Below are positions 51,903 through 62,984 of a stretch of DNA of 64,000 nt, piece by piece. The translations under genes and the position numbers were made by a program. The DNA is taken from contig NC_092676.1 of NCBI RefSeq assembly GCF_964355755.1, positions 11,142,288-11,206,287 on the forward strand, given 5' to 3'. The notes under the pieces were generated by a model. That model had not been told where the DNA came from and made no database searches. It was given only the letters and a program-made list of their open reading frames with translations. Position 1 is the first letter of the stretch. Each line of letters opens with the position of its first letter. This DNA is from Antedon mediterranea (taxonomy: Eukaryota > Echinodermata > Crinoidea > Comatulida > Antedonidae).

Positions 51903-52250
51903 ATTGCAAGTTTATTCTCAAAGGGCCCATATATTTACCTACCGTATGTGTTAAACCAAGGGCTCATAAATTTACCTACAGTACTTGTGTTAAACCAAAC
52001 TACTGGATGTTCCATTCATCGCAAATCAATACATTTGTATAATCGTATATTAAATCTATCAAAATAGTATTTTTTAAAGAAAATCGGCCTGTCTTCAACA
52101 TTATGATGGTGTACTCTAGCAATCTATCAAAATAGTATTTTTTTAAAGAAAATCGGCCTGTCTTCAACATTATGATGGTGTACTCTAGCTGTTCAACCGG
52201 TTTTCAGCTATTAAAAACAATTATCGTAGGAGGAGATAGGAAAATGCGAA
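51903..52250. repeat. ~440 bp dispersed repeat, copy B (partial, with extra upstream part)
   Basis: Shares ATTGCAAGTTTATTCTCAAA and CCTACCGTATGTGTTAAACC with 52718, and TCTTCAACATTATGATGG with copies A and C. Within it a ~68 bp piece (ATCTATCAAAATAGTATTTT onward) is duplicated in tandem (52051-52117 and 52121-52189). Confidence 0.75.
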
Positions 52251-52263
52251 GCCTTCTCGCTAT

Positions 52264-52450
52264 GTAACATTAGGGTTGAGGGATGGGAAAGCAGATAGGT
52301 ACAAAGAGGAACAATTTTTAAATATATTCTTTATCCACTGAGTAACGAAATATTTTGTTCATGTTTTATAGGCCTATAAATAATATACCTCTAAATACAG
52401 TAGGCCTAAAACATTTGCGATTTAATACTTTGTTAAAATTGTCACTGTCA
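52264..52450. repeat. Dispersed ~180 bp repeat (inverted copy of 10686-10867)
   Basis: AGGTACAAAGAGGAACAATT and CATGTTTTATAGGCCTATAAA match the first copy in inverted orientation. It sits between copies B and C of the 440 bp repeat. 52451-52717 contains a small local duplication of TAAAGTTTATTTGTATAT. Confidence 0.6.
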
Positions 52451-52717
52451 TAATCGATTGAAATATTAAAGTACATGTCACGATACACCACTACGACGTT
52501 TATATTTTTGGTAATTATTAATTAATACAAACGTTGAGAAGGAACTGTCAGTATAAAGTTTATTTGTATATCTAACAGTAGAGCCTATCCACAGTCTCAG
52601 TAATAAAGTTTATTTGTATATATTTTTATATTACATCTAACAGTACGAACATTCACAGTAAGAAATGTTCGATTCAAATGAAAAATAGTTAATAGGTATT
52701 TACAGTATTGTCAAAGT

Positions 52718-53281
52718 ATTGCAAGTTTATTCTCAAAGGGCCCATATATTTACCTACCGTATGTGTTAAACCAAGGGCTCATAAATTTACCTACAGTACT
52801 TGTGTTAAACCAACTCTGGCAGACTGAGAGATTGGGATGTTCCATTCATCGCAAATCAATACATTTGTATAATCGTATATTAAATCTATCAAAATAGTAT
52901 TTTTTAAAGAAAATCGGCCTGTCTTCAACATTATGATGGTGTACTCTAGCTGTTCAACCGGTTTTCAGCTATTAAAAACAATTATCGTAGGAGGAGATAG
53001 AAAAATGCGAAGCCTCCTCGCATTTTTTTGGCGGGTATTTTTCAAGATGGACATCCATTAGACAGTGTATACCACGATCGGAAAACACCCCTATTTGGGG
53101 CAAATCTTTGAACCTAAATTCGTTTTAATCGTCAATAACTAATTATCTAACTCAATTTAATTAGTAAACAGGGTTACATCAGGCGGTTAAAATAAGTACC
53201 GAAAGTACGAACCAACTTTACATACCATCGAGTGAAAATTCTAGAAGTAAGGCGCGATTTACCGAATTTTGCCCTTACGTA
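52718..53281. repeat. ~440 bp dispersed repeat, copy C
   Basis: Carries the upstream part shared with copy B and the full downstream part shared with copy A (GGACATCCATTAGACAGTG to GCGATTTACCGAATTTTGCC). B and C form a direct repeat about 815 bp apart. Confidence 0.75.
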
Positions 53282-54528
53282 AATTTATATATAGATGGCC
53301 ACATATATCAATCAAAAATTTTGTTTAAACTTTTATTTACATATATTTGGTAAACATTGGATATGTTGTAGAATAGACATCACTGTATCCAAAAAGTATT
53401 TGCTCCATTTTTTTCATACATAAGGGGGTTTGGCGGAGATTTTAAAATGGCCGCCATTTTTAACAACATTGTTTATACAAGTAAGTAAATATTGTAAGTA
53501 AATGATGTTATTGAGAAAACAAATCACTCGCATAAGTAATAATATTTCACATCATTCTTGTAACAGAACAAGCCAAAATGGCCGCCATTCAATCCAAAAT
53601 GGCCACCATTTTTATTTTTTTAAATATGCAATATATTATATTTATAATAGCTAGACAATACACACAAGTTATAAATGCTTTATAATTACAATCGTAGCTG
53701 ATTCAATAATTAATAATATATTTTTATTTGAACTAGAAGTAATTTTGACACTACTAGCTTTCCATACTAACATAATTATGCATGTGGATTTCTGGCTGTC
53801 AAGTGACAGTCAAAGGTCTGCTCTGATAGGATAAAAGTTTTTAATCACATGTTTGACAGAATTTGTGGGTCGAGATTGTAGAATGGTATTGTAGGTGATT
53901 GGTACAAATGTTGATAATATTAATTAGGTATGTATATCAATATCAAAATGTTAATCATGTGACAGGGCTAGGGCGTTATTTACATTAATTAGGTCTAATG
54001 TGTGACTTATGAGTTAGTGGCCTAGCCCTAGGAATGGCATATGCCTAGCTACATAACCTTTGAGTCTTCTTTCAGCACAATAATGTTAACATAATGGTGT
54101 AGCTGATTGTATCTGTATCTATTTTCCTCTGGAGTTGATATATATCATTTCCTACACCTTGTGGAGTATTTTGTTAATTAATTATTTTGTTAATTAACTA
54201 TTTTCTTAAAAATTGGTATCAAAACTGTGCTGTAAGCTAGGCCCAGTATCTATTGTTTGTGTTGCTTTGTTTACCTGCTTCACTACCTTCTCTCACCCTT
54301 GGTGGTGGTACAGTTGCCTGGTTGTGATTTGATTTGATTGAATTGACTGGCTTAGGCCTAGTTTTGATTGGTGTCTTATTTTACTTCACTTTATTGACTG
54401 ATTGCGTAGAGCAGTGAGCAAGTACATGCAGTTTTCTTGAACGTTTCTTGCACTCCAAAGAGGAAGAAACTTACAAAATATACATAATTAGCGTGGGAAA
54501 TCAACGAAGTTGCGGACCAATAACAGGT
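53282..54528. other. AT-rich spacer
   Basis: Contains the GGCCGCCAT-bearing repeat at 53440-53640 (pair of 50565-50745). No gene recognised in the remainder. Confidence 0.4.
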
Positions 54529-55246
54529 TTAAAGATGTATTGTCCCCCTGAACAAAAATTTTTTTTTTTTTAAAGGCCATTTTAATGATACATAAAAGTT
54601 ATTCACTTTGAAAAAAAATTGGATCAAAAAAAAAAATTATTTACCTTAGAAAATCGTAATTTAAAGTAAAAAATAGTCAACCGGAAGTCGGTTGGCTGGC
54701 AGCCAGCTGGCTTCCGGTTTAATTTAACCCTTGACCTGAATTAGCTTATGAATTATGCATATTGTATGATTCTTGTGCGTGTATGTGACCTCTAGGTCAT
54801 CAGAAAAAAAATACGACGTGATATGGCGAGACGACGATGTGGGAAAGTTCTGTAGTTTAACAACAAAAAAAACAACTCCTACTTGAAGAAAAGACTATGG
54901 CTAGGCCCTAGCAGATTGGTAAGTAAGAACTGTAGTTTCTATGGTGCAGCTTTGTTAGTTAGTATAGGAAGCCTAGCTAGCCCATTACAGCTGTACTGGC
55001 TATCTAGTGTACTATCCCCTATCTATTGGCTAGGCCTACTAGAGTAGTAGCTAGTCTAGTAGTGGTAGTAGTACTAGGCCTAGTTGTAGGCCTGAGTGAG
55101 GGTTCACCCTGAGTGAGTAGCAGGCCTAGCTAATACTAATAGATACAACTTGTAAGCCTTATTAATAGTTATTGCCAACCTAGCTTTAAATAGGATTAGG
55201 CCTATAACATTCATCTGTGAGCATGGAGTAAGGAATAAGGTTTTAG

Positions 55247-55284
55247 CATGGAGGTATAAAAATAAAATATTTTATACCTCCATG
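55247..55284. repeat. Hairpin CATGGAGGTATAAAA...TTTTATACCTCCATG
   Basis: Perfect ~15 bp arms around a short AT loop, related to the hairpin at 24068-24095. Probably a minimal inverted-repeat insertion. Confidence 0.5.
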
Positions 55285-55822
55285 GTTTTATTGTGACTTG
55301 TGTGAATTTCGACACCACCAACTCGTCTTATTTTTAGTATAATACTATAATATTAATAATAGTCTTTAATTTATCATTATTCATATCACTTTTCATTCAT
55401 TTTAAAACATTTAATTTTCTTTTCTATGTACGGAGTTTGTGATTAAAAAAAATTATACATAAGAGCAGCGAAACTCAAAAAGCGAAAACTTGTGAATGGC
55501 TGCCAAAAATAGAAAATAAGGTCACCACCAGGGCCAGGAGAGATTATGGTGCTTGGTTTTTCCTTCATGATTAATTAGATTTTAATGCTAATATAAATTT
55601 GTGAAAATTGTAACTAGGCCTATACTGTACATCCAATAATGTAATTATTTTAGAGAAAATGACCAAATAATCTAAGTTGAATATTTTTTGGAATGTGTAC
55701 TTTACAGTACTTAGTACCGTTATGTTGAAAATTCTTCCAAAGCAATAACGTTCAAACCAACATTCACACAATTAAACTTTTTATGTACATATTTTAATAA
55801 ATAATGTCTTTCTTTTAATAGG

Positions 55823-56058
55823 TATTAACACACTTGAATGAACAATATGAGCAAGTAGTGGAAAATGGTGAAGAAATCAACACAAAATGTGGTAGCAACA
55901 TTCACAATATTTATTTGAACGTTTCTTACTATGACACTTTAAAATGGATGAACAATCACAGAAGACAAGCTATTGCTGTAATGCCACAATCAACACATCA
56001 ATTAATAGTTGAAAATAAATTGTCAACAATAATGCAGAAATTCAATGAAATATACTAG
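55823..56058 (+). CDS. Unknown small ORF, candidate terminal exon
   Basis: A pyrimidine-rich acceptor TCTTTCTTTTAATAG ends at 55822, and an open frame runs from there to TAG at 56058: LTHLNEQYEQVVENGEEINT, then SNIHNIYLNVSYYDTLKWMN, and ending IMQKFNEIY. The first Met is at 55834. An ATTAAA-like signal lies near 56107. The family is not recognised. It lies inside the TTAA element and could be the last exon of a transposon or host gene, or chance. Confidence 0.3.
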
Positions 56059-57429
56059 TAATTAATAACTCATTTTTTACTGTACTGTACTGTAAATCTT
56101 CACACATTAAAATTATGGTGATTTTATCTCATGTACACAGTACTGTAGTAGTATTTTTTATTTATTTAATGCTGTATACAAATGTTATTGCTCTAATTAT
56201 GAAAACTATACAACATTTTAAAAGCTGGAAAACAACCAACACATTTGCCTAATGCTTTATGATAGTCATCCAATATTTATCTTGTGTTCCACTACCGAGT
56301 CTACTGCCAGTTGCCTTTAAAATGCTGTATGGGTGTAACTTCTGTTCCAGTCTTTATTAGCTTAAGTCTATAAATTGAAAAACAATGATGTATAAATACA
56401 AAAGTCAAATAGAAAAGTTAAATATTTCACAATTTATTGCATACATATAATTATTATTTCTGTACATGAATCTGAAGTTTTCAATTTGGGGTACTAATGT
56501 ACAGTAAGGAATCCCTGAAAAGTGCATCTCCTCCTTAAAAAAGGCCTAGTCTAATTACTAGTGTTTTCGTTTTGGTTGCTATCAACAACAATCTATTCTA
56601 CCGTCAACTTCTTTGGTACTGTATGCTGATCATTTTCCAAATGTTCGTTTTTTGTCATCAGTTAGTCTTTTTTAGACTTTAAAATTAATTCGAGCTCCAA
56701 ATGTATATCAGTGGTACATCAACATAGTAGGTCTATTTCCTGTAGCTAGTTGTGGAGTGATGGCTTAGCTAGGTGAGTACGACATATAGGACCTAGCTAG
56801 GCCTCAAAGTGGGTTCCCGTCTACTTTTCTGACCCGATTATCTGCCTGCCTACAGCTGCTGATACACTACCCTACACAGTAGTAACTAACTAGGCCTAGG
56901 CCCTACTAGATAGTAGAAGTAGGCTTATATTATAGCCCTAGCCTAGATAGCTAAGCCTATAACTATACGCCAAAAACTATTATAGGAGGATGTGTCATTC
57001 ATCTAAAATAGAATTCTACTTACCAGCAAATTAACGGCAGAGCTTTTTACATCATACGATCAGGGAAACCCCAGCACTTTCTTCTGTTCTTCGCACATGT
57101 TTGTTTACGTGGTGAACAGATCGGATCTCCCCTGTTTGGATACTCATTAACATATCATGCATATTTATGAGCTGTTAGCTAACCATCGTTATTTTGGAAT
57201 TTCTGAACTTATGAGTTCGAAAAAATGGTAAACTTATTTTGATTTTTTATAAGCGAAATCAATATTTTTTTCGGATTTTTTTTCGGCGAAAGTGAATAAC
57301 TTTATTATAACTACAAAATGGTCTATTCAAAATTTGATTTTTTTCATCTTTATTTTTCATGTTTTGGGGGACAATACAACTTTAAACTTTTGGGTTTGTT
57401 TGCTGAAGTCTTTTTATAAATTCTACGCT

Positions 57430-57620
57430 CAATTAGCTGACATAAATCCAAAACAATTTGTCGATACCCAGGTTGGTTTTTACACAGTGTGGCAGGCAAT
57501 TCGCGCCATTCGACACCCAGTGTGTGGCCTGTCATCGGGTATTGACAAACTGCAAGCCATGGATTCATTGGAGTCAGTGGAGTCAACGGCCCACGTGACC
57601 ATGTTAATTGCAATTCAATC
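57430..57620 (+). other. Candidate exon with donor site
   Basis: An open reading (YAQLADINPKQFVDTQVGFY, then VESTAHVTMLIAIQ) ends at CAATCGA/GTAAGT (donor at 57620). It includes an ATG in GCCATGG and a CACGTG E-box near 57592. It is more GC-balanced than its neighbours. No family recognised; the minus strand is also open here, so coding is uncertain. Confidence 0.25.
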
Positions 57621-57689
57621 GAGTAAGTACGAAGTGTAACTACACTATTGTACCAAAAGTGCGAGGCACCATAAAACATACTAAATTAT

Positions 57690-59351
57690 CAGGGGTGGCG
57701 CCAGGATCTTTCCGACGCGGGGACTACATTCCCCGACAAGGGGGCTATGCGAGCATCACTAGGCTGGGGGCCAGGGGGCCGCCAAGGGCCCCCGGTGTGG
57801 GTCCAGGGGGCGAAGCCCCCGGAAGCAACGCGTTCTAGCGTCATTAATTTGAGGTCATTTTAATCAGATTTAGGGTAGCCATTTTTTCCATTTTTTATAA
57901 TGCATAAATAAAAAACTGCGTGCAAAAAAAACGATGCGCGATGACTGTTTCAATCCATATTTTTCAATTTAAAAAATAAAAGTTCAAAGAAAATTTAGAA
58001 AAATAGAGTTGGAGGTCCCGGAAATTGGACTTATTAGCCCCAACAATAAAGCTGGTCATATTTCGAAGTACAAGATGTGCATTTTCCGGGACCTAATTCA
58101 TCTTTATTTTTCAAACATTTCTTAGCTCAGTCACAACAATGATAGGGACTTATATATTTTGTTTCATGTTTTGAAGTATAATTTATACTGTTTAAAAATG
58201 TTTAAAACTAGACCTGCAGGTCTTCAAAAAATTGCATTTTATACTTTGGAAACATCAGGCCTAGAGGCTTAAAAAACGCAAGCGTAGACCTTTTTCAGTC
58301 GGGGAAATAAGTTTTTTCCTCCCAAGTGTATGCGTGCGTACCATCTGGACTTCCGAGTGGTGAGAAATTCATGACATACAGGACATTGAAAATGTAATAA
58401 CTTAGCTATAATCAGATGTTGGCTAAGCGAAAATGGCATGTTTTTTTGTTTAGTAATGGTTGAAAAATGTATTACCCCACGGTACAGAAGGTTACTTGTA
58501 AATTAAAAAATTGGTGAACATACGAACAATTAACATAATTCGTTTTTGCTGTAGTGTAGCGTACGTCGACGCAGTACACGACGTAACCGTCAGTAAACTT
58601 CGCCTGGAAAATAACTACACATTTTGGTCCCTGGATGGAACATGATATCACGCGTCTCGACCCAACGTTGAACGATTCGTACAAAGGGATACCGCCAGAC
58701 AAGTGCGCACCTAGCTATTGTTTAGAAGTAAGTTAGATCGCTGGCAATAATGAATGCATATAAAGTGCATAATATCACTCTGACGTACTCTCACGGTCAA
58801 TGGAACGTCGCGGTTTTCTAGGCGCTGAAGCTAGCTACGAAGTGAACGCGAACGCTTTTTACTGTATATTATATTCCCCGACAAAAAGTACCCGTGTTCC
58901 CTTCGGTAACCGTCGGTAAACTTCGCCTGGAAAATAACTACATTACACATTTTGGTCCCTGGATGGAACTTGATATCACGCGTCTCGACCCAATGTTGAA
59001 CGATTCGTTCAAAGGGATACCGCTAGACAAGTGCGTACCTAGCTAATGTTTAGTAGTAAGTTAAATCGCTGGCAATAAATGAATGCATAACACTTTTATG
59101 CATTCATTTATTGCCAGCGATAAAAGTGCATAAATAGCCCTCTGACGTACTGTACTCTCACGGTCAATGGAACGTCGTGGTTTTCTAGGCGCTGAAGCTA
59201 TATGAAGTGAACGCGAACGTTTTTTACTGTATATTTTATTCCCCGACAAAAAGTACCCGTGTTCCCCGACGGAGGGGGGGGGGCTAGGCTCCCCGACGAG
59301 GGGGCTAGAGCCCCCGTAGCCCCCCCCCCCCCCCCGCTGGCGCCACCACTG
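57690..59351. mobile_element. Possible hAT-like element with GC-rich ends
   Basis: The left end CAGGGGTGGCGCCAGG is mirrored by GCTGGCGCCACCACTG at the right. CAGGGGTGGCG is typical of hAT ends. Inside the left end is a GC-rich block with CCCCCGGTGTGGGTCCAGGG and GGCGAAGCCCCCGG; inside the right end are G and C runs (59267-59335). The 8 bp flanks do not match (TAAATTAT and GGGCTACA), so either these are ends of two copies or one end has been rearranged. The middle holds a 323 bp tandem duplication. Confidence 0.45.
58583..59266. repeat. ~323 bp direct tandem duplication with an acquired hairpin
   Basis: Unit 1 (58583-58902) and unit 2 (58906-59266) share GTAAACTTCGCCTGGAAAAT, CGTCTCGACCCAA, GTCAATGGAACGTCG and CCCCGACAAAAAGTACCCGT. 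Unit 2 contains an extra perfect inverted repeat (59067-59120; arms CGCTGGCAATAAATGAATGC) where unit 1 has a single copy at 58738. Confidence 0.85.
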
Positions 59352-59762
59352 GGGCTACAGTATACTATATAGGGCCTAGGCTGGCTAGCTAGCACGGCTT
59401 CATAGACGGTGACCAGGCACCACCTAAAACTAACTGTAAACATCGAGGTCGCATTTGGATATTCGAAATTGTTAACATAATTACATTAACGGTAGGTGAT
59501 TCATAAATGTTTATGAATTGTACACAAATATTAACGAAAACGAAGGCTTATTATTATTCGAAGGCTCGCTCGCTGTTGGTATTTTTTCCGTTGAATTACC
59601 GTCGTGGATTGCATGCATTGCGTGTATTATGCGTGCATTTCGTGCCTCGTTGACTCGCACTTTGGCAACACTCCCTGTCATCGTCTGGGGAAGGAATTGT
59701 GTTCCGCGGAGCACCAACCAAGGCCGTTGTGTGCGTACACGTAAGTACAGTCAGTATCAAAA
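59352..59762. other. Leader region before the DIRS gag
   Basis: Includes GC-rich sequence with CATGCATTGCGTG-like words and TAAGTACAGTCAG just before the ATG. The left terminal repeat of the DIRS element should lie here but cannot be delimited without its right end. Confidence 0.35.
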
Positions 59763-60640
59763 ATGTCGGCAGACGATAGACAAGAGTCTGTATTGACAGA
59801 TGAATTAGACCTTGGCTTAGACCTAGGTGCACCTATAGAGGTGGAACAATATAATCATGCTTGCATGAAAGAGTTTTTGTCTGAAGAAAAGTCAAATACA
59901 AAACGCAATGCCAGCAGTAGTGGCAGTGTGTCTAAAACGAAAAAAGTGAAACGGTCGAATAATGAGGTGGCCGGTTTGGAAAGCGGAATGACTGCTATTG
60001 AAAAATCGTTAGAAAAACAAGAAGATTCAAATGCGAATCTATGTCACATGTTACAGGAAATAGCCTATAACACTGGTAGTACACAGTACTATGATTATGA
60101 TGATGATGAGAGTCCTCCCACAGGGAGTGAATTCAATTCTGACCCTAAAGATAAAGATGGTGACCAGCACCTGTCTCCCACAGGGAGTGAAAGCAACAAG
60201 GCCACTGGCCCAATATTTGCAATTTAAGGCGACCAGACCCACAGGGTCAAATATTAACGAAGGATAGGCTCTAAGTGTTAGTTACTGATTTCTGAAAAAT
60301 TGGAAGATGATAAAATTAATGATACAATCGATAAATACCCACCACCAGCCAACCTAGAAAACCTGATTGTACCAAAGGTTAACCCTATTATATGGGATAA
60401 TATTTCAGCTGCATCAAAGTCGTCGGACTTGAAAATACAACGGGTGCAGAGAAGCATGATTGGGGCTATTTCAGCCATGGTGAACCAACAAGAACGCGAA
60501 CCTTCCTCAACAAAGGAAGATATAATAGCATTGATGGCACATGCCAACTTTGAACTAAGTCTAATCAGACGCGAGAATTTAAAACCTGAATTGGATGAAA
60601 AATACAAGCAGGCGCTGTGTAGGGCCTCCATTGTTATTTA
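59763..60640 (+). pseudogene. DIRS Gag-like protein (interrupted)
   Basis: The first part (59763-60227) is acidic and starts MSADDRQESVLTDELDLGLD; it has a basic patch (SKTKKVKRSNNE) that could be a nuclear signal, and repeats SPPTGSEFN/SPTGSESN. Stops at 60227, 60258 and 60282 interrupt. The same frame resumes with KYPPPANLENLIVPKVNPII, then RVQRSMIGAISAMV and ELSLIRRENLKPEL, typical of DIRS Gag. A frameshift near 60630 links to the next frame. Confidence 0.7.
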
Positions 60641-61238
60641 GAGATGATTTGGCAAAAAGAGTCAAAGACATGAAAGACAAAATCCAAACCGTAACTAAAA
60701 GACAACCATATAATGTGTACCGGGGTTCCCATTTCAGAGGAAGAGTCATGAACAGGGGTAGAAGAACTTTGCGGTTTAACCCTTATGAAGGAACTAGAGG
60801 CCGTGGATACTCTAGGGGTCCTTTTTTTAGGACAACCTCTCAGGAGAGGGCAGTGGTCAAGCCACAAGAAACCATTCACAAAATCCAAAGCCCCGTTGAC
60901 AACACAAGAAAAGAAATAACTAATGAGGTAAGTATATACTTAAATCCCAATCAGTTTATTGGGGGACAGATAAGAAAATATGAATCAGAGTGGAATAAAT
61001 ACAATTCTGATCAGATTGTGCTTAATATTATCAAGGGATACCAGTTGGAATTTTTTAGCTCTCCACCAATTCAGGAGAGGATTCCATATCCCTATAAGTT
61101 AAACTACTATGAGGTTAGTGCTGTGGATAATGAGATATTATCCCTAATCAAAAAACAGGTGATTGAAAGGGCCACTCCTGAGGACCACAAATTCATTTCT
61201 AACATATTTACAAGACAAACAAAGATGGGGGAATCCGA
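60630..61238 (+). pseudogene. DIRS Gag C terminus and RT entry segment
   Basis: Starts with PPLLFRDDLAKRVKDM and an Arg/Gly-rich stretch (RGSHFRGRVMNRGRRTLRF). Then comes GGQIRKYESEWNKYNSDQIV and IKGYQLEFFSSPPIQERIP, the segment leading into DIRS reverse transcriptases, then LIKKQVIERATPED. It ends at TGA (61240) because of a one-base loss in CAAAGATGG; the reading GGIRMILDLSKLN continues in the next frame. Confidence 0.75.
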
Positions 61239-62984
61239 ATGATCCTAGATCTATCAAAATTAAATGAGCACATTGTTTACCATCATTTTAAGATGGATTC
61301 CCTGGAACAAGCTATTAACCTTGTTACAAAAAATTGCTTTTTTGCTTCCTTGGATTTAAAAGATGCTTATTATTCAATACCAATTCACCAATCATTTAGG
61401 AAATACCTTCGCTTTCTGTGGAAGGGAGAGAAATGGCAATTTAAAGCATTGCCAAATGGCTTAACATCAGGTCCAAGGATTTTTAATAAAATTCTTAAAG
61501 TGCCAATGTCCATCCTCAGGATTATCGGTCACGAGATAGTAGCATATATAGATGATACACTCATCATTGCAGAAACGCAATCTACTGCTAAACAAGCAGT
61601 ATCAGATACTGTTCGGATGCTACAAAAATTGGGTTTTGTAATTCATCCTACCAAATCTGTTTTAATTCCTACTCATAAAATTGAATTTCTTGGGTTTGTC
61701 ATTGACTCCAGTCTCATGACAATTACATTAACTCGACGCAAAATTGAACAAATTACTGAATTTTCCAAACAAACAATGACGTCAAAGAGAATAACAATTC
61801 GACAATTGGCATGTTATATTGGGAAAGTAGTAGCATCATTACCGGGGGCAGAGTATGTGAAGTTACATTATAGAGAATTAGAACGAGAGAAAATTAAATA
61901 TCTTGCCATAAATAGAGGTAATTTTGAAGCAAAAATAAAGATCAGTATATGTGCCAGAGAAGAAGCTAGATGGTGGTATATGAATGTCGGCCAGGTAGTT
62001 AGAAATATTCATAGACAAAATCCAGGTTTGACACTAGAGTCCGATGCTAGTGGATTAGGATGGGGTGGTTCTAATGGAATTACTCATATTGGAGGTCGTT
62101 GGGGACCAGTTGATATTGACCAGGACTCTATATTTAATATAAATCAATTGGAACTAAAAGCAGCGTTCTTAACGCTACAATCATTTTGTAATTCAAAAAG
62201 AGATATTCATGTAAGATTAAAACTAGATAACACTACAGCAATTGCATATATTAATAACATGGGAGGCACTAAATCGAAAAAATGTAATGATTTAGCAAAA
62301 AATCTATTGGAATGGTGTATTCAACGTAACATATGGGTAAGTGCTGTGCACTTACCTGGCCTGCAGAATATTGTGGCAGATAAAATGTCCCGACAGTTTG
62401 AAGATGAATTGGAGTGGAAACTTGATCCAAAAATATTCCTGAAACTGAATGAATTACAGGGACAGGCTGATATTGACCTGTTTGCCTCTCGCTTGAATAC
62501 ACAATTACCAAAATATGTGTCTTGGTACCCTGACCCAGGGGCAATAGAAGTGGATGCATTCTCATTGAATTGGAATAGACTTAACTTTTATGCCTTTCCT
62601 CCATTTTGTGTCGTAGGAAGGTGTATTCAAAAAATTATCAAAGATAAAGCAGAGGGAATTTTAATTGTCCCTAACTGGCCAACCCAGGCATGGTTTGCTA
62701 AACTACTGAAGATTTTAATTGATAATCCTATTGTAGTACCAAAATCAAAGAACCTCCTTACATTATTTGGTGTGAACAAAACCTATCCTTTATCACACAA
62801 ATTACAACTATTATTTTGTAGATTATCAGGGGATCATTCAAAAGCAGAGGCGTACCGGATGCAGCAGTCAACATCTTACTGGCATCTTGGCGGACAGCAA
62901 CCAAATCACAATATGGATCCTACATTAATAGATGGTGTGACTTTTGTAGTGAACAACAGAGTAATCCGTTGCAACCAGATTTAA
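61227..62984 (+). CDS. DIRS reverse transcriptase / RNase H
   Basis: 581 codons from the Met at 61239; the frame is open slightly upstream (DGGIR). RT: ASLDLKDAYYSIPIH, FKALPNGLTSGPRIFNKIL and catalytic AYIDDTLI (61551-61573). RNase H: LESDASGLGWGG (about 62035-62070), INQLELKAAF, LKLDNTTAIAYIN and NIVADKMSRQ. The C-terminal block QADIDLFASRLNTQLPKYVS, then PDPGAIEVDAFSLNW and FPPF, is a DIRS hallmark. The end overlaps the recombinase frame. The protein copies element RNA into the circular intermediate used by the recombinase. Confidence 0.9.
   Translation, partial: GGIRMILDLSKLNEHIVYHHFKMDSLEQAINLVTKNCFFASLDLKDAYYSIPIHQSFRKYLRFLWKGEKWQFKALPNGLTSGPRIFNKILKVPMSILRIIGHEIVAYIDDTLIIAETQSTAKQAVSDTVRMLQKLGFVIHPTKSVLIPTHKIEFLGFVIDSSLMTITLTRRKIEQITEFSKQTMTSKRITIRQLACYIGKVVASLPGAEYVKLHYRELEREKIKYLAINRGNFEAKIKISICAREEARWWYMNVGQVVRNIHRQNPGLTLESDASGLGWGGSNGITHIGGRWGPVDIDQDSIFNINQLELKAAFLTLQSFCNSKRDIHVRLKLDNTTAIAYINNMGGTKSKKCNDLAKNLLEWCIQRNIWVSAVHLPGLQNIVADKMSRQFEDELEWKLDPKIFLKLNELQGQADIDLFASRLNTQLPKYVSWYPDPGAIEVDAFSLNWNRLNFYAFPPFCVVGRCIQKIIKDKAEGILIVPNWPTQAWFAKLLKILIDNPIVVPKSKNLLTLFGVNKTYPLSHKLQLLFCRLSGDHSKAEAYRMQQSTSYWHLGGQQPNHNMDPTLIDGVTFVVNNRVIRCNQI

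Larger units (their letters stand above)
54533..57381. mobile_element. TTAA-flanked inverted-repeat transposon, 2.85 kb
   Basis: The left end AGATGTATTGTCCCCC and right end (mirror AGTTGTATTGTCCCCC) are bounded by TTAA at 54529-54532 and 57382-57385. Weaker inverted similarity continues inward for ~120 bp (CCATTTT..., AAAGTTATTCACTTT). TTAA targets are used by Kolobok and piggyBac superfamilies; which one is not resolved. No full transposase is seen. The interior has an exon-like frame at 55823-56058, CTAG-rich patches (55000-55140, 56740-56960), a hairpin at 55247-55284 and an inverted pair of CCGGAAG words at 54679-54720. Confidence 0.6.

Noticed and set aside
57350-57679. Minus-strand 109-residue frame
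   Set aside because: Covers the TTAA element end and host flank without motif; mutually exclusive with the plus-strand candidate exon and no better supported.
57690-59351. Confident hAT transposon with 8 bp duplication
   Set aside because: The flanking octamers differ (TAAATTAT and GGGCTACA); kept only as a tentative call.
59051-59443. Minus-strand frames with poly-Gly/Pro runs
   Set aside because: Produced by G and C homopolymers at the hAT-like end.
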